From positions 1 to 64,000 of the forward strand of contig NZ_JAAOCA010000006.1 in assembly GCF_014694385.1 (NCBI RefSeq): 64,000 nucleotides of DNA. Direction: 5' to 3'. The stretch is from Pseudomonas typographi (GTDB lineage Bacteria > Pseudomonadota > Gammaproteobacteria > Pseudomonadales > Pseudomonadaceae). Below the pieces are notes generated by a model. It was not told the origin of the DNA and made no database searches. It worked only from the letters and a program-made list of their open reading frames with translations. Below, in pieces: positions 1 to 8,600 of the stretch. Position 1 is the first letter of the stretch. Every line of letters begins with the position of its first letter. The translations under genes and the position numbers were made by a program.

Positions 1-91
1 GGTGAGCGGGGGCGGCATAGGTGAGCACTCCGGGCAGCAGGGCAGCGGCAACATGTCGATCATAGCGCCCGCGGCTGCCCATGGCGCTCAT
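1..91 (-). CDS. Possible N-terminus of a secreted protein, cut by window edge
   Basis: An open minus-strand frame runs off the left edge. From the ATG at 91 it reads MSAMGSRGRYDRHVAAALLP followed by a short hydrophobic stretch ending in APAH, which looks like a signal peptide. An in-frame ATG at 82 has a weak GAG ribosome site and is an alternative start. It lies downstream of, and in the same direction as, the MFS gene, so a porin or other envelope partner of that transporter is possible. That is inference: only about 30 codons are visible and no family can be named. Confidence 0.3.
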   Translation of the reverse strand, partial: MSAMGSRGRYDRHVAAALLPGVLTYAAPAH

Positions 92-234
92 TTAACGCGC
101 CGTTACAAAACCATTCCCCCACCACGGGTTGCCAGCCACGCTGAGTACCCCTGTAGGGTGCGCTGTGCGGGCAGCGTCAACCCGGCAGCGCTTGGGGTGC
201 CCGCCAGCCGGTAGCCAACGCCGGCTTTGCCCGG

Positions 235-1590
235 CTACGAACTCGCCGGTTTGATCTTTGCCCGTTGCGCGGTGCCGGGGGTGGCGCCGCCCAGCGCCCT
301 GGCCCGATGGCGCGCCCGGGTGCTGATCAAAGCTACCGTGAGGGCCCCGAGCGCCGTGAGGGCAACGATGGGCAACAAGCCCAAGGCATAACTGCCCGTT
401 GCGCCCTTCACCACACCGAACGCCCATGAGCCCAGGAAGCTGCCCAAGCCCCCGATGGCGTTGATATGGGCCAGGATCACCGCCACCTCGCTGGCATCGA
501 ATGTCTCGGTGACGAACGCCCAGAACGGCCCCTTGAACGCATAGGTCGACATCACCGCCAAACTCAGGCCCAACACGGTCAACGACAATGCATCGATGGC
601 GCCCAGGCTGGCCAGGGAAAAGGTGATCACGAGCAGGGGGATCAGTACATAGGGCGCGCGGTGGAGGCTTTTATCCGACATTCGCGCCCACAGGATCATC
701 CCGACCACCGCAACCCCATAGGGCACTGCACTGAGAAAGCCCGCCTGAATATTGCTCAGCCCATGGGATTTGATGATCTGCGGCTGCCACACCGCAAGCC
801 CGATACTGGAGGCCGCCACGCCGGCATACACGAATGCGCAGGCGAGTACCCGCGGGTCCGCCAGTATCGACCAAACCCGGCGGCGCGGCCCGGGCGTTTG
901 CGCCAGGCGTTCGGCTTGCAGGGTCTGCTCCAGCCACTCACGCTCCTCTGCCGCCAGCCACTTGGCCTCCCGGGGGCTGTCGCTGAGCACCCATAGGCAG
1001 GCAACCCCCAGCAGCACCGAAGGCAGCGCCTCCATCAGGAACATCCACTGCCAGCCTTCGAGGCCCATCAAGCCGTGCAGTTCCAGCAGCAAGGTCGAGA
1101 CTGGCGAGCCGAGGAACACCGAAAGCGGTACCCCGGTGGTGAAGATGGCAATAACGCGGCCGCGATAGGACTTCGGGAAGAAGTAGGTGATGTACAAGAT
1201 GATGCCGGGGTAGAAGCCTGCTTCCGCCAAACCGAGCAGAAAACGCAAAGCCGAGTAAAAAACCGGGCCACTGGCAAACACCATGCACCCCGCCAGAATA
1301 CCCCAGGTCACCATGATCCGGGCGATCCAGCGGCGTGCCCCGAAGCGCTCCAGGAACATATTGCTGGGCACCTCGAAGATGAAGTACCCGACAAAGAAGA
1401 TACCGCTGCCGAAGCCGAAGGCTTCGGCGCTCAGGCCGATGGCGTCGTTCATCTGCAAGGCCGCGATGCCGACATTGACGCGGTCCAGGTAAGCGAAGAA
1501 GTAGCAGGCGATGATGAAAGGCACGATGCGCCACATGGCTTTGCGCATAGCGCTTTTTTCCAGCGTGGCGACGGGTGAGGTACTGAGCAT
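235..1590 (-). CDS. MFS transporter, anion:cation symporter type
   Basis: Inner-membrane secondary transporter, about 451 residues, with 12 predicted membrane segments. The N-terminal helix contains ACYFFAYLDRVNVGIAAL, typical of the glucarate/galactonate/phthalate symporter branch, and the loop after helix 2 carries the RFGARRWIARI form of the MFS signature. I chose the ATG at 1590 because GGAGG lies just upstream; the frame is open for another 35 codons without a better start. The gene follows the enolase-superfamily dehydratase at 1671 in the same direction, so it most likely imports that enzyme's acid-sugar substrate. The exact substrate cannot be read from sequence. Confidence 0.88.
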   Translation of the reverse strand: MLSTSPVATLEKSAMRKAMWRIVPFIIACYFFAYLDRVNVGIAALQMNDAIGLSAEAFGFGSGIFFVGYFIFEVPSNMFLERFGARRWIARIMVTWGILAGCMVFASGPVFYSALRFLLGLAEAGFYPGIILYITYFFPKSYRGRVIAIFTTGVPLSVFLGSPVSTLLLELHGLMGLEGWQWMFLMEALPSVLLGVACLWVLSDSPREAKWLAAEEREWLEQTLQAERLAQTPGPRRRVWSILADPRVLACAFVYAGVAASSIGLAVWQPQIIKSHGLSNIQAGFLSAVPYGVAVVGMILWARMSDKSLHRAPYVLIPLLVITFSLASLGAIDALSLTVLGLSLAVMSTYAFKGPFWAFVTETFDASEVAVILAHINAIGGLGSFLGSWAFGVVKGATGSYALGLLPIVALTALGALTVALISTRARHRARALGGATPGTAQRAKIKPASS

Positions 1591-1670
1591 GTAGCCTCCT
1601 CGCGCGGGCCGAAGCGCCGCGCAATTATTGTTGTTATAAGGGCACAGCGTGGTGGGCGTGGCCGCCGGAA

Positions 1671-2825
1671 TCAACCAGCCGAGGTGGTATCCCAAGGCGT
1701 CGGCTGGCCTGGGTAGAGCTGGCCGTAGCGTTCGATGGCGGCGGCGTCGAAGCGAAAGGCCAGGCCCGGCGCTTTGGGCAACAGGATCTGGCCTTTTTCC
1801 GCGGTCAGTTGCCGGTCGATCAGGCGCCTGAAGTTGACGATATGGTCATCGGGCATCCACTCGACCAGGGTGGCGTTGGGTGTCGAGGCCACCAGATGAA
1901 CATGCAGGTCATGCCAGGCGTGGGGGGAAACGGAGATCCCGAAGCTGGCCGCGGTGGCCGCGATACGCCGCCATTCGGTGACCCCGCCGCACACGGTGGC
2001 ATCGGTTTGCAGCAGCGACGCAGCGCCACGGGCCATCAGGTCTTTGAAGCGCCAGCGCCCGGCTTCGATTTCGCCGGTAGCGATGGTGATGCGCGTCGCC
2101 TGGGCCAGGCGTGCGTGGTTATCGAGGTCATCTGGCGAGAACGGCTCTTCGATCCAATAAGGGTCGTATTTTTCGAAACGCGAAACATACTGAAGCGCTT
2201 GGGGGAGGTCCTTCCAGCCATTATTGATGTCCAGGGTCAGCAGTACATCCGGGCCGATGGCTTCGCGCACCGCCGCCAGGCGCATTTCTTCTTCGCGCGG
2301 GCTGAGCAGCCCTGACTTTATCTTCACCGCCGTGAAGCCCTCTTGCACATGGTCGGCCATTTCCTGGGCCAGGTCGGCATCGCTTTTACCTTCCAGGTAA
2401 TAGCCGCCGCTGGCATAAGCGGGCACGCGATCATCGGCCATCGCGCCGAGGTACTGATAAAGCGGCAGGCCGGCACTGCGGGCGTTCAAGTCCCACACCG
2501 CGGTGTCGATGGCCGACAACGCCCGCATCACCCCACCGGTGCGGCCCTGCAGCAGCGCCTCCTGATACATGTTGCGCCACAGCCATTCGACGCGCAGCGA
2601 CTCGTGGCCGACCACCACCGGCGCCAACAGGCTGGTGACAGCTTCGGCCAGGATTCGCCCGGAGCTGTTCACCGCATAACAGTAGCCAAGGCCTTCTTCG
2701 CCATTTTCACCGAGCACTTTGATCAGGCAATACTCCCGTGCCCGAACGGTTCGGGTGGAAAAGGTCACCGGGTTGGCCAATGGGACTCGGGCGACGCAGA
2801 CCGACACTGATTGGATACGTGGCAT
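1671..2825 (-). CDS. Enolase-superfamily (MR-type) acid-sugar dehydratase
   Basis: Predicted Mg-dependent enzyme of 384 residues, mandelate racemase/muconate lactonizing family. The KxK catalytic pair is at K168/K170 (AVKIKSG); metal ligands fit D199 (LTLDINNGW), E226 (WIEEPF) and E252 (ATGEIE); D275 and H302/H305 (SPHAWHDLH) fit the acid/base His-Asp dyad of the mandelate racemase group. Such enzymes abstract a proton alpha to a carboxylate and usually dehydrate an aldonic or aldaric acid. It is co-directional with the MFS gene and divergent from the LysR gene at 3012, with 186 bp between. The DapA-type enzyme at 3945 is a plausible next step. Substrate unknown. Confidence 0.88.
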   Translation of the reverse strand: MPRIQSVSVCVARVPLANPVTFSTRTVRAREYCLIKVLGENGEEGLGYCYAVNSSGRILAEAVTSLLAPVVVGHESLRVEWLWRNMYQEALLQGRTGGVMRALSAIDTAVWDLNARSAGLPLYQYLGAMADDRVPAYASGGYYLEGKSDADLAQEMADHVQEGFTAVKIKSGLLSPREEEMRLAAVREAIGPDVLLTLDINNGWKDLPQALQYVSRFEKYDPYWIEEPFSPDDLDNHARLAQATRITIATGEIEAGRWRFKDLMARGAASLLQTDATVCGGVTEWRRIAATAASFGISVSPHAWHDLHVHLVASTPNATLVEWMPDDHIVNFRRLIDRQLTAEKGQILLPKAPGLAFRFDAAAIERYGQLYPGQPTPWDTTSAG

Positions 2826-2978
2826 AGCGGGTCATCCTGTTTTGTCGTTGTTCGTTAAGCCCAGCCATGGCGGCTGAAGCTGGATGGCGAAGGGCTCGCG
2901 GGTACGGCATTTGAATCGAGCGTTGGCTTTAACCTTGTATTAAGCTCAGTCTAGAAGGCACATTACCCCCGTGAAAGC

Positions 2979-3011
2979 GGCTTTTTAGTCGGCTATGCAT
3001 GAGTATTTCAC
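2979..3011. promoter_or_regulatory. Candidate LysR operator, copy 1
   Basis: The block GGCTTTTTAGTCGG followed by CTATGCATGAG lies in the divergent promoter between the dehydratase (start 2825) and the LysR gene (start 3012). The first part recurs almost unchanged at 5765, and CTATGCATG recurs at 5858, both upstream of the SDR gene. The repetition in the two promoters that face the cluster's catabolic genes makes binding by the local LysR protein likely, but this is inference. Confidence 0.5.
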
Positions 3012-3941
3012 ATGAACCCCAGGCGTTTGACCCCATCGATGTCGCTGCTGCTGGCGTTCGAATCCTCGGCCAGGCACCAGAGTTTTACCCGGGCGGCAGA
3101 GGAATTGTCCCTGAGCCAAAGCGCGGTCAGCCGGCACGTGCAGAATCTCGAAGAGTTGCTGGAAATCACCCTGTTCCAGCGCCAGGGTCGCAAGATCAAG
3201 CTGACCGATACCGGCGCTGCCTACCTCAAGGAAGTCAGCATCGGGCTGAGCAAGATCCGCAGCGCCACCTTGCAGGCCATCAGCTACCGGCACGGCGGCG
3301 GGTCACTGCACCTGGCCGTGTTGCCGTCCGTGGGCTCCAAATGGTTGCTACCGCGTATTCACCGCTTCTATGAGCAGCATCCGGGCATCCAGGTACACAT
3401 TCATTCGCGCATCGGCCAGTTCGATTTGGAACTGGCGGGCATCGATGTGGCCATCAGCAACAGCCAAGACGGGCAATGGCCAGGGGCTGTAGCGCATAAA
3501 TTGATGGGCGAGGAATTGGTCACGGTGATCAGCCCGGCACTGGCCAGCACCCTCAAAGGCCGCCGGCCCGCCGACCTGGCCTCCAAGCTGCTGCTGCAAG
3601 TGGCGGCACGCCCCAACGTGTGGGGCGACTGGTTCGTACGCCAACAGTTGCCCTTGAACCGGATGCGTGTAGGCCCGGTGTTCGAGTTGACCCACCACTT
3701 GCTGCAAGCGGTGCAAGCCGACATCGGTATTGGCCTGGTCGCACGCTTTTTGGTGGAGAAGGAATTGCAGACGGGGCAACTGCTGGAGGCCTGCGAGGGC
3801 GCCAGCAGCCACGGCATCGACTATTTCGTGTTTACCGCCGAGCAGCGCCTGGATTTTCCACCGGCCAAGGCCTTTCGCGAATGGGTACAGCGAGAGGCCG
3901 CCCTGGGCGCCGAGCTTCCTGCTGATGCTGTTCGGCCTTGA
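3012..3941 (+). CDS. LysR-family transcriptional regulator, GcvA-like
   Basis: A 309-residue LysR-type regulator. The N-terminal winged helix-turn-helix (about residues 10-65) contains SFTRAAEELSLSQSAVSRHV, and a linker helix leads to a periplasmic-binding-like effector domain (about 95-300). GSLHLAVLPSVGSKWLLPR at the domain junction is typical of the GcvA/AmpR branch. It is transcribed away from the dehydratase gene and ends 3 bp from the end of the convergent DapA-family gene. The repeated motif at 2979 and 5765 suggests it controls both the dehydratase-MFS and SDR-DapA transcripts. No Shine-Dalgarno site precedes the ATG, so the start could be leaderless or slightly different. Confidence 0.9.
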   Translation: MNPRRLTPSMSLLLAFESSARHQSFTRAAEELSLSQSAVSRHVQNLEELLEITLFQRQGRKIKLTDTGAAYLKEVSIGLSKIRSATLQAISYRHGGGSLHLAVLPSVGSKWLLPRIHRFYEQHPGIQVHIHSRIGQFDLELAGIDVAISNSQDGQWPGAVAHKLMGEELVTVISPALASTLKGRRPADLASKLLLQVAARPNVWGDWFVRQQLPLNRMRVGPVFELTHHLLQAVQADIGIGLVARFLVEKELQTGQLLEACEGASSHGIDYFVFTAEQRLDFPPAKAFREWVQREAALGAELPADAVRP

Positions 3942-3944
3942 CCC

Positions 3945-4886
3945 TCAGGGGTGGGCCGCCACCCTCGCGCGCGGGTCGTGGCGGGCCAAGCGCCGCAGCA
4001 GGTTGTCGACCTCCCCTTGGGCCCGCCCCGACATCGGGCTGGCGGGCCGGCGCTGGGCTGCGTAGCTGATGATGCCACGGCGCATCATCACGTACTTGCG
4101 CACGGCCAGGCCCACGCCGGGTTGCTGCTCGTAACGCAGCAGCGGCAAGTGTGCATCGAACAGGTCATGTGCCGCCTCGACCTGGCCGTCGGCTTTCATC
4201 CGCACGATATCGCAGAGCATGTCAGGGAAGCTGTAGCCGGTGTTGGCGCCATCGGCACCGCGCTCCAGTTCATAATCCAGGAACAGCCCATTGTTACCAC
4301 ACAGGATCGAGATAGGCCGCATGGTGGCGTCTCGCTCGTATTGGCGCAGCGTGGAGATTTTTTCCAACCCTGGCCAATCTTCATGCTTGAGCATCACGCA
4401 AGACGGCAACTCGTTGACGATGCGCCGGATGACCGCAGGCGCCATCTGCACGGAAAACGTGAGCGGGTAATCCTGAATCACAAAGGGCACGTCGCTGCCA
4501 ATGGCTTCAATGGCCTGGTGGTAATAGTTGAAAACCTGATCATCCGTTCGCAGGGTGTTGGGCGGCGCGATCATCACCCCCGCAGCCCCAAGCCCCATCA
4601 CTTCTTGGGTCAGGGCGCGCATCGAGGCAAACCCGGGGGCCGACACACCGACCACCACGGGCAGTTGCCCGGCCCTTTCGATCACCCGCCGGGCCACGTC
4701 CAGCGACTCGGAAAATTCAAGCTTGGGCGCCTCGCCCAGTTGGCCGAGTACGGTCAGCCCGGTCGACCCACACTCCAGATAAAACGCAACCATCCGGTCG
4801 ATCGATTGATAGTCGATTTCGCCATTATCCAAAAAAGGCGTTGGCGCGATGGGAAACACCCCCTTCGCTTCATGAGTCAAAGGCAT
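3945..4886 (-). CDS. Dihydrodipicolinate synthase-family lyase
   Basis: A 313-residue (beta/alpha)8 Schiff-base enzyme of the DapA/NAL family. The lysine that forms the imine is K167 (CVMLKHED), and the paired tyrosine is Y140 (VIQDYP). The family aldol-cleaves or dehydrates 2-keto-3-deoxy acids, such as 5-dehydro-4-deoxyglucarate, or makes dihydrodipicolinate. Next to a sugar-acid dehydratase and a symporter, a role in acid-sugar catabolism is more likely than lysine synthesis. AAGGAG seven bases before the ATG fixes the start. It follows the SDR gene by 66 bp in the same direction and is probably co-transcribed with it. Confidence 0.85.
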   Translation of the reverse strand: MPLTHEAKGVFPIAPTPFLDNGEIDYQSIDRMVAFYLECGSTGLTVLGQLGEAPKLEFSESLDVARRVIERAGQLPVVVGVSAPGFASMRALTQEVMGLGAAGVMIAPPNTLRTDDQVFNYYHQAIEAIGSDVPFVIQDYPLTFSVQMAPAVIRRIVNELPSCVMLKHEDWPGLEKISTLRQYERDATMRPISILCGNNGLFLDYELERGADGANTGYSFPDMLCDIVRMKADGQVEAAHDLFDAHLPLLRYEQQPGVGLAVRKYVMMRRGIISYAAQRRPASPMSGRAQGEVDNLLRRLARHDPRARVAAHP

Positions 4887-4952
4887 GGAAGAACTCCTTC
4901 AATAGTGTGACCACCGCTTGCGCCCGGCACACCCACGGGCGCCGCTACAGGT

Positions 4953-5738
4953 TCAGATGCTGCTGATCAAGCCGCCGTCGATGCGCACGGTAGAGCCGGT
5001 GATATAGCTTGCGCACTCGCTGGCCAGAAAGGTGACGACCTCGCCATACTCCTTGGGCTGGCCGTAGCGGCCGAGGGCAATGGCGTCGGTGCTCTGTGCC
5101 GCGATGTCTTGCACTGAACGCCCTTCGCGGCGGGCTTTGCTTTCGTCCAAAAAGCTGATGCGCGGGGTGGCCACACGGCCGGGCAGCACGATATTGACGG
5201 TGATGCCGTCGCGGCCGACCTCCTTGGCCAAAGTTTTCGACCAGCCCACCAACGACAAGCGCAAGGCATTGGAAATCCCCAGGTTGGGGATGGGGGCTAC
5301 CACCCCGGACGAAGTGCTGGTGATGATCCGCCCCCATTGGTTACCGCGCATGCCGGGCAACACCCGGTCGGTGATCTTGATCACCGACAACACCATGTTC
5401 TCAAAATGAGTGCGCCACAGTTCAGCCTCCTGACCGTGGGCTGGGGTAGGTGGTGGGCCTCCGGTGTTATTGACCAGAATATCCACGGCGCCGAAATGGC
5501 CCTCGATCTCGCTGACCTTGCCATCGATAGCCTCAAGCCGGGACAAATCCCACTCCAACGCCTGCGCCCGCAGCCCAGCCTCCTGGATCTTGCCGGCGAC
5601 CTGTTGCGCCGCCTCCAGGTTGATATCGGCCACCACCACGGCGGCGCCTTCGTTGGCCAGGGCCCAGGCAATGGCACTGCCCAAACCGCCCCCGCCACCA
5701 AGCACCAGGGCTGTCTTATTATTGATTTGCAGATCCAT
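4953..5738 (-). CDS. SDR-family oxidoreductase lacking the catalytic Tyr/Lys
   Basis: A 261-residue short-chain dehydrogenase/reductase fold with a glycine-rich cofactor loop (LVLGGGGGLGSA, about residues 11-22) and the NNTGG and DG..VN elements. Where classical members have YxxxK after the catalytic serine, this protein has SGVVAPIPNLGISNALR, so the Tyr position is Leu and the Lys position is Asn. I chose the ATG at 5738 because GGAG lies nine bases upstream; an upstream GTG overlaps that site. It is the first gene of a probable two-gene transcript with the DapA-family gene. It may be a non-classical dehydrogenase or use another mechanism. Confidence 0.85.
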   Translation of the reverse strand: MDLQINNKTALVLGGGGGLGSAIAWALANEGAAVVVADINLEAAQQVAGKIQEAGLRAQALEWDLSRLEAIDGKVSEIEGHFGAVDILVNNTGGPPPTPAHGQEAELWRTHFENMVLSVIKITDRVLPGMRGNQWGRIITSTSSGVVAPIPNLGISNALRLSLVGWSKTLAKEVGRDGITVNIVLPGRVATPRISFLDESKARREGRSVQDIAAQSTDAIALGRYGQPKEYGEVVTFLASECASYITGSTVRIDGGLISSI

Positions 5739-5764
5739 CGGGGTTATCTCCACTGAGTCATACA

Positions 5765-5790
5765 GGCTTTTTAGCCGGGCATAGCTGTGA
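5765..5790. promoter_or_regulatory. Candidate LysR operator, copy 2
   Basis: GGCTTTTTAGCCGGGCAT starts 27 bp upstream of the SDR start and differs at only three of 18 positions from the block at 2979. It has the same orientation on the plus strand. It is probably bound by the LysR protein encoded at 3012. Confidence 0.45.
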
Positions 5791-5853
5791 CACGGCTTGA
5801 TTCATGGGAGTAATGGTGGCAGCGGGGGCGAGGGCTATCAAACGGGTTATCAG

Positions 5854-5880
5854 CGGCCTATGCATGCGTTTTTTGCATGC
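5854..5880. promoter_or_regulatory. Palindromic element upstream of SDR gene
   Basis: GCATGC occurs twice around a short GTTTTTT spacer, forming an inverted repeat. It overlaps CTATGCATG (5858), a string also present in the LysR/dehydratase promoter at 2993. It may be a second contact site for the regulator, 120 bp upstream of the SDR start. Confidence 0.35.
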
Positions 5881-6200
5881 TGGGCATCGAGGAAGGCGGC
5901 AAGGCTATCAGCAGGTCCCGGCAACTGAAGGGCTGGCGTTTAATTCTTCGCCACAAGCCCTCACCTGCAGACATGGGGATCTACCAGGAGCAGGGCGGCA
6001 GCCTGATGCCGCCACCAATCGCCCACTACGGCAGGTTCCGCCGGGGTATTTTCGAACATCGGTCGCACAGTGAGCGGTTTCAGTCGTTGGCTGCACCTCT
6101 TTGGCAATGCCCCAGGCGGCCGGGCGGCCTTGCCCGACAACGCCCTTCACCAGTCAACGCCTGTGCGAACGGATGCGACACTGCCCTGGGGCTAACTGAA

Positions 6201-7016
6201 TCACCCTTCCACCGGCCGCTTCGGGTCACTGCTCCAGTGCGACCAAGAGCCAGGGTACAGCGCCGCGCTCAGCCCTGCCGTATGGGCCGCCAGCACAAAC
6301 AGCGAAGCGGCGACGCCGCTGCCGCAGTAGGCTGCCAACGGCCGGGATAGGTCCACATCCGCTTGCTGCAAGCGGCTGCGAAAGGCCGGTGGCTGGACCA
6401 GCCGGCCCTGTTCATCCAACAATTGAGCACCCGGCAAACTGACCGCACCGGGGATATGGCCGCCCTTGCCCTCGGCGTTGAAGGCAAAACTCGCCGCAGG
6501 GCGTAGGTCCAGCAGCGTGCCCTGAACGGGCGCGTGGGGTACGTCTTCCACCGTCAATTGGGACAGCGCCCCGACGGTGATTTCGAGGGTGCTGGCGGCT
6601 TTGGGCTGCACATCATCGGTTGCCAACGGCTGCCCGCTGGCAACCCAGGCTGCCAGGCCGCCATCGAGCACGGACACCTGGGCCAGCCCGGCCCAGCGCA
6701 GCACCCACCAGGCCCGCGCGGCCGGTGACAGGTTGCTGTCGTCGTACACCACGACGTGGCTTTCATGGGTGATGCCCAGGCGGCGCAGGGTGGCTTGCAA
6801 TTGCGCCGGGGTTGGCAGGGGGTTGGCGCCCTGCCCCACGGCGGTGGGGTCGGACAGCTCGGTGGGCAGGTCCAGGTACACCGCACCGGGAATGTGCCCG
6901 GTAAGGTAGCGTTGCTTGCCATCGCTTTTGCCGGGTGTAAAGCGAACGTCCAGCACTATCAGGCCAACGTCGTTGCGCCGTTGCGCCAAGGCTTCAACGG
7001 TGATCAGGTCTGCCAT
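6201..7016 (-). CDS. Thiosulfate/3-mercaptopyruvate sulfurtransferase (rhodanese)
   Basis: A 271-residue tandem rhodanese-domain enzyme. The N-terminal domain (about 1-130) lacks the active-site cysteine; the C-terminal domain (about 150-270) has AYCGSGVAA, close to the CGSGVTA loop of mercaptopyruvate sulfurtransferases. It moves sulfane sulfur to an acceptor through a cysteine persulfide. It is the last gene of a run of five minus-strand genes (dioxygenase, binding protein, permease, ATPase, this gene), 25 bp after the ATPase, so it probably handles sulfur released by that system. The real sulfur donor is unknown. Confidence 0.88.
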   Translation of the reverse strand: MADLITVEALAQRRNDVGLIVLDVRFTPGKSDGKQRYLTGHIPGAVYLDLPTELSDPTAVGQGANPLPTPAQLQATLRRLGITHESHVVVYDDSNLSPAARAWWVLRWAGLAQVSVLDGGLAAWVASGQPLATDDVQPKAASTLEITVGALSQLTVEDVPHAPVQGTLLDLRPAASFAFNAEGKGGHIPGAVSLPGAQLLDEQGRLVQPPAFRSRLQQADVDLSRPLAAYCGSGVAASLFVLAAHTAGLSAALYPGSWSHWSSDPKRPVEG

Positions 7017-7041
7017 GGTGGGGGCCTCGTGTAATCGGTGG

Positions 7042-7770
7042 TCAGGTCAGGCTTTGCATGATTTGCGTGTAATAGGCAAAGAGCGCCGGGTCTTCAGGGT
7101 TGCGCGGTTTGGGAATATCCACTTCGATAACTTCGGCGATCTGCGCGGGGCGCCCCTTGAGGATCACCACCTTGTCGGCCAAAAACACCGCCTCTTGCAT
7201 GTTGTGCGTCACCAGCACGCCGGTGGGTGAGCGCTTGGCCCATAGCGCTTGCAGCAGCAGGCGCAAACGCCGTGCGGTGAGTTCGTCCAGGGCGCTGAAC
7301 GGCTCATCCAGCAACAGGATGCTGGGGTTGACAACGAACGCCCGGGCGAGCGAAACCCGCTGGCGCTGGCCGCCAGACAGCGTTTGTGGAAACGCCGAGG
7401 CGTGTTCGGCCAGCCCCACGGCTTCCAGCAGCTCGTCGACCTGCTGGGTATCGGCGCCGGCAGGCAGCACCAGGGTGATGTTGTCTCTTACACTCAGCCA
7501 GTCCAGCAAGCGTGGCTGCTGGAACGCAACGCCGAGGCGGGCGCTACCGGCCGGGTTGGCGGGCCAATGGATGCTGCCCGCGTCTGGCGTATCGAGTTTG
7601 GCCAGCAGGTGCAGCAACGTCGATTTGCCGACGCCCGAGGCGCCGACGAACGCGACCAGGCTACCGCTGGCGATGTTATAGCTGAAGTTGTCCAGTACAG
7701 CCCTGCCCCGCGCCCCGGCTTTGCTGGGGTACGCTTTGCTGACGTGCTCGAAACGAATACCGGCGCTCAT
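7042..7770 (-). CDS. ABC transporter ATPase, sulfonate type
   Basis: A 242-residue nucleotide-binding subunit of the nitrate/sulfonate/taurine (SsuB/TauB) family. Walker A is GASGVGKST, the signature is LSGGQRQRVSLARA, Walker B is ILLLDEPFSALDE, and the switch histidine is in VLVTHNM. The ATG at 7770 overlaps the permease stop by four bases (ATGA), which indicates translational coupling. It energises import by the permease at 7767 and the binding protein at 8593. Confidence 0.9.
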   Translation of the reverse strand: MSAGIRFEHVSKAYPSKAGARGRAVLDNFSYNIASGSLVAFVGASGVGKSTLLHLLAKLDTPDAGSIHWPANPAGSARLGVAFQQPRLLDWLSVRDNITLVLPAGADTQQVDELLEAVGLAEHASAFPQTLSGGQRQRVSLARAFVVNPSILLLDEPFSALDELTARRLRLLLQALWAKRSPTGVLVTHNMQEAVFLADKVVILKGRPAQIAEVIEVDIPKPRNPEDPALFAYYTQIMQSLT

Positions 7771-8600
7771 ACGCTCGCCCTCCTCTGCCAGCGCGTGAGG
7801 CGCCGGTCGAGCACCTGGAACACGGCGTATTCGAGCAGCAACATGCCCAGCCAAAACACCAGCGTCCATGCGATCACGCCTTCCACATTCTGCATGCTGA
7901 ACTGCGAATTGATCTGGTAGCCCACGCCGTCGGAAAGGCCAAAAATCTCCACCAGCACGATCACCTTCCAGGCCAGGGAGAACGCGACGCGGCCACCGTT
8001 GAGCAAAGACGGCACCAACGCCGGCAGCCAGATCTTCATCAGGCGGGTTCGGCGGGGCAGTTGGTAAACGTGGGCCATTTCGATGATGTCTGGGTCTACC
8101 CCACGGATGCCCTGCACCACCGACAACACCAGCGCCGGGGTAATGCCCAGGGCGATGGACACCACCGGGGTGGCCAGGCTCACACCGAACCAGATCACAC
8201 ACAGCAGCGCCCAGACCAACCCAGGGACGGTCAGGCCCAGCAGGATAGCCGGCTCGAAAAATACCCGTACCGGGTCGTAACGTGCGCTGCTGATGCCGAC
8301 CAGCAACGACAAAACAAACGCCAGCACAAAGCCCAGGGCGATACGCCACAAGGTGATGCCGATCTGGGTGAAAGCCTCGCCACTGAGCACAATGCTTTCA
8401 CAAGCGCCGGCGATTTTGCCCACGCCGGGCACCAATGGGCTGGCGAGGCTGCGGGCCATGACCTCCCAACTGATGATGGCCAACAGGCAAAAGGCAACTG
8501 CCGGGGCGACCTTGACCAACCAGCGGCCAATGGCGAGTAGCCCAGCGGCGCCGCGGCCCGGTGAACGGTGCCGAATCAGTGGGCGGGCCAGCTCAGGCAT
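7767..8600 (-). CDS. ABC transporter permease, sulfonate type
   Basis: A 277-residue inner-membrane permease with about six membrane segments. The region PDIIEMAHVYQLPRRTRLMK is the cytoplasmic coupling (EAA) loop, in the form typical of SsuC/TauC/nitrate permeases. Its start overlaps the end of the binding-protein gene by eight bases, and its end overlaps the ATPase start by four, so the three transporter genes form one translational unit. Confidence 0.9.
   Translation of the reverse strand: MPELARPLIRHRSPGRGAAGLLAIGRWLVKVAPAVAFCLLAIISWEVMARSLASPLVPGVGKIAGACESIVLSGEAFTQIGITLWRIALGFVLAFVLSLLVGISSARYDPVRVFFEPAILLGLTVPGLVWALLCVIWFGVSLATPVVSIALGITPALVLSVVQGIRGVDPDIIEMAHVYQLPRRTRLMKIWLPALVPSLLNGGRVAFSLAWKVIVLVEIFGLSDGVGYQINSQFSMQNVEGVIAWTLVFWLGMLLLEYAVFQVLDRRLTRWQRRASV

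Larger units (their letters stand above)
5739..6200. other. Intergenic region upstream of the SDR gene
   Basis: About 460 bp without a gene I can support. It holds the promoter side of the SDR-DapA transcript (see 5765 and 5854). The rest, up to the end of the sulfurtransferase gene, contains only short open frames without recognisable protein or ribosome sites. Confidence 0.5.

Noticed and set aside
5877..6350. Plus-strand open frame in the gap before the sulfurtransferase gene
   Set aside because: It overlaps the sulfurtransferase gene on the other strand, has no ribosome site and no recognisable domain.
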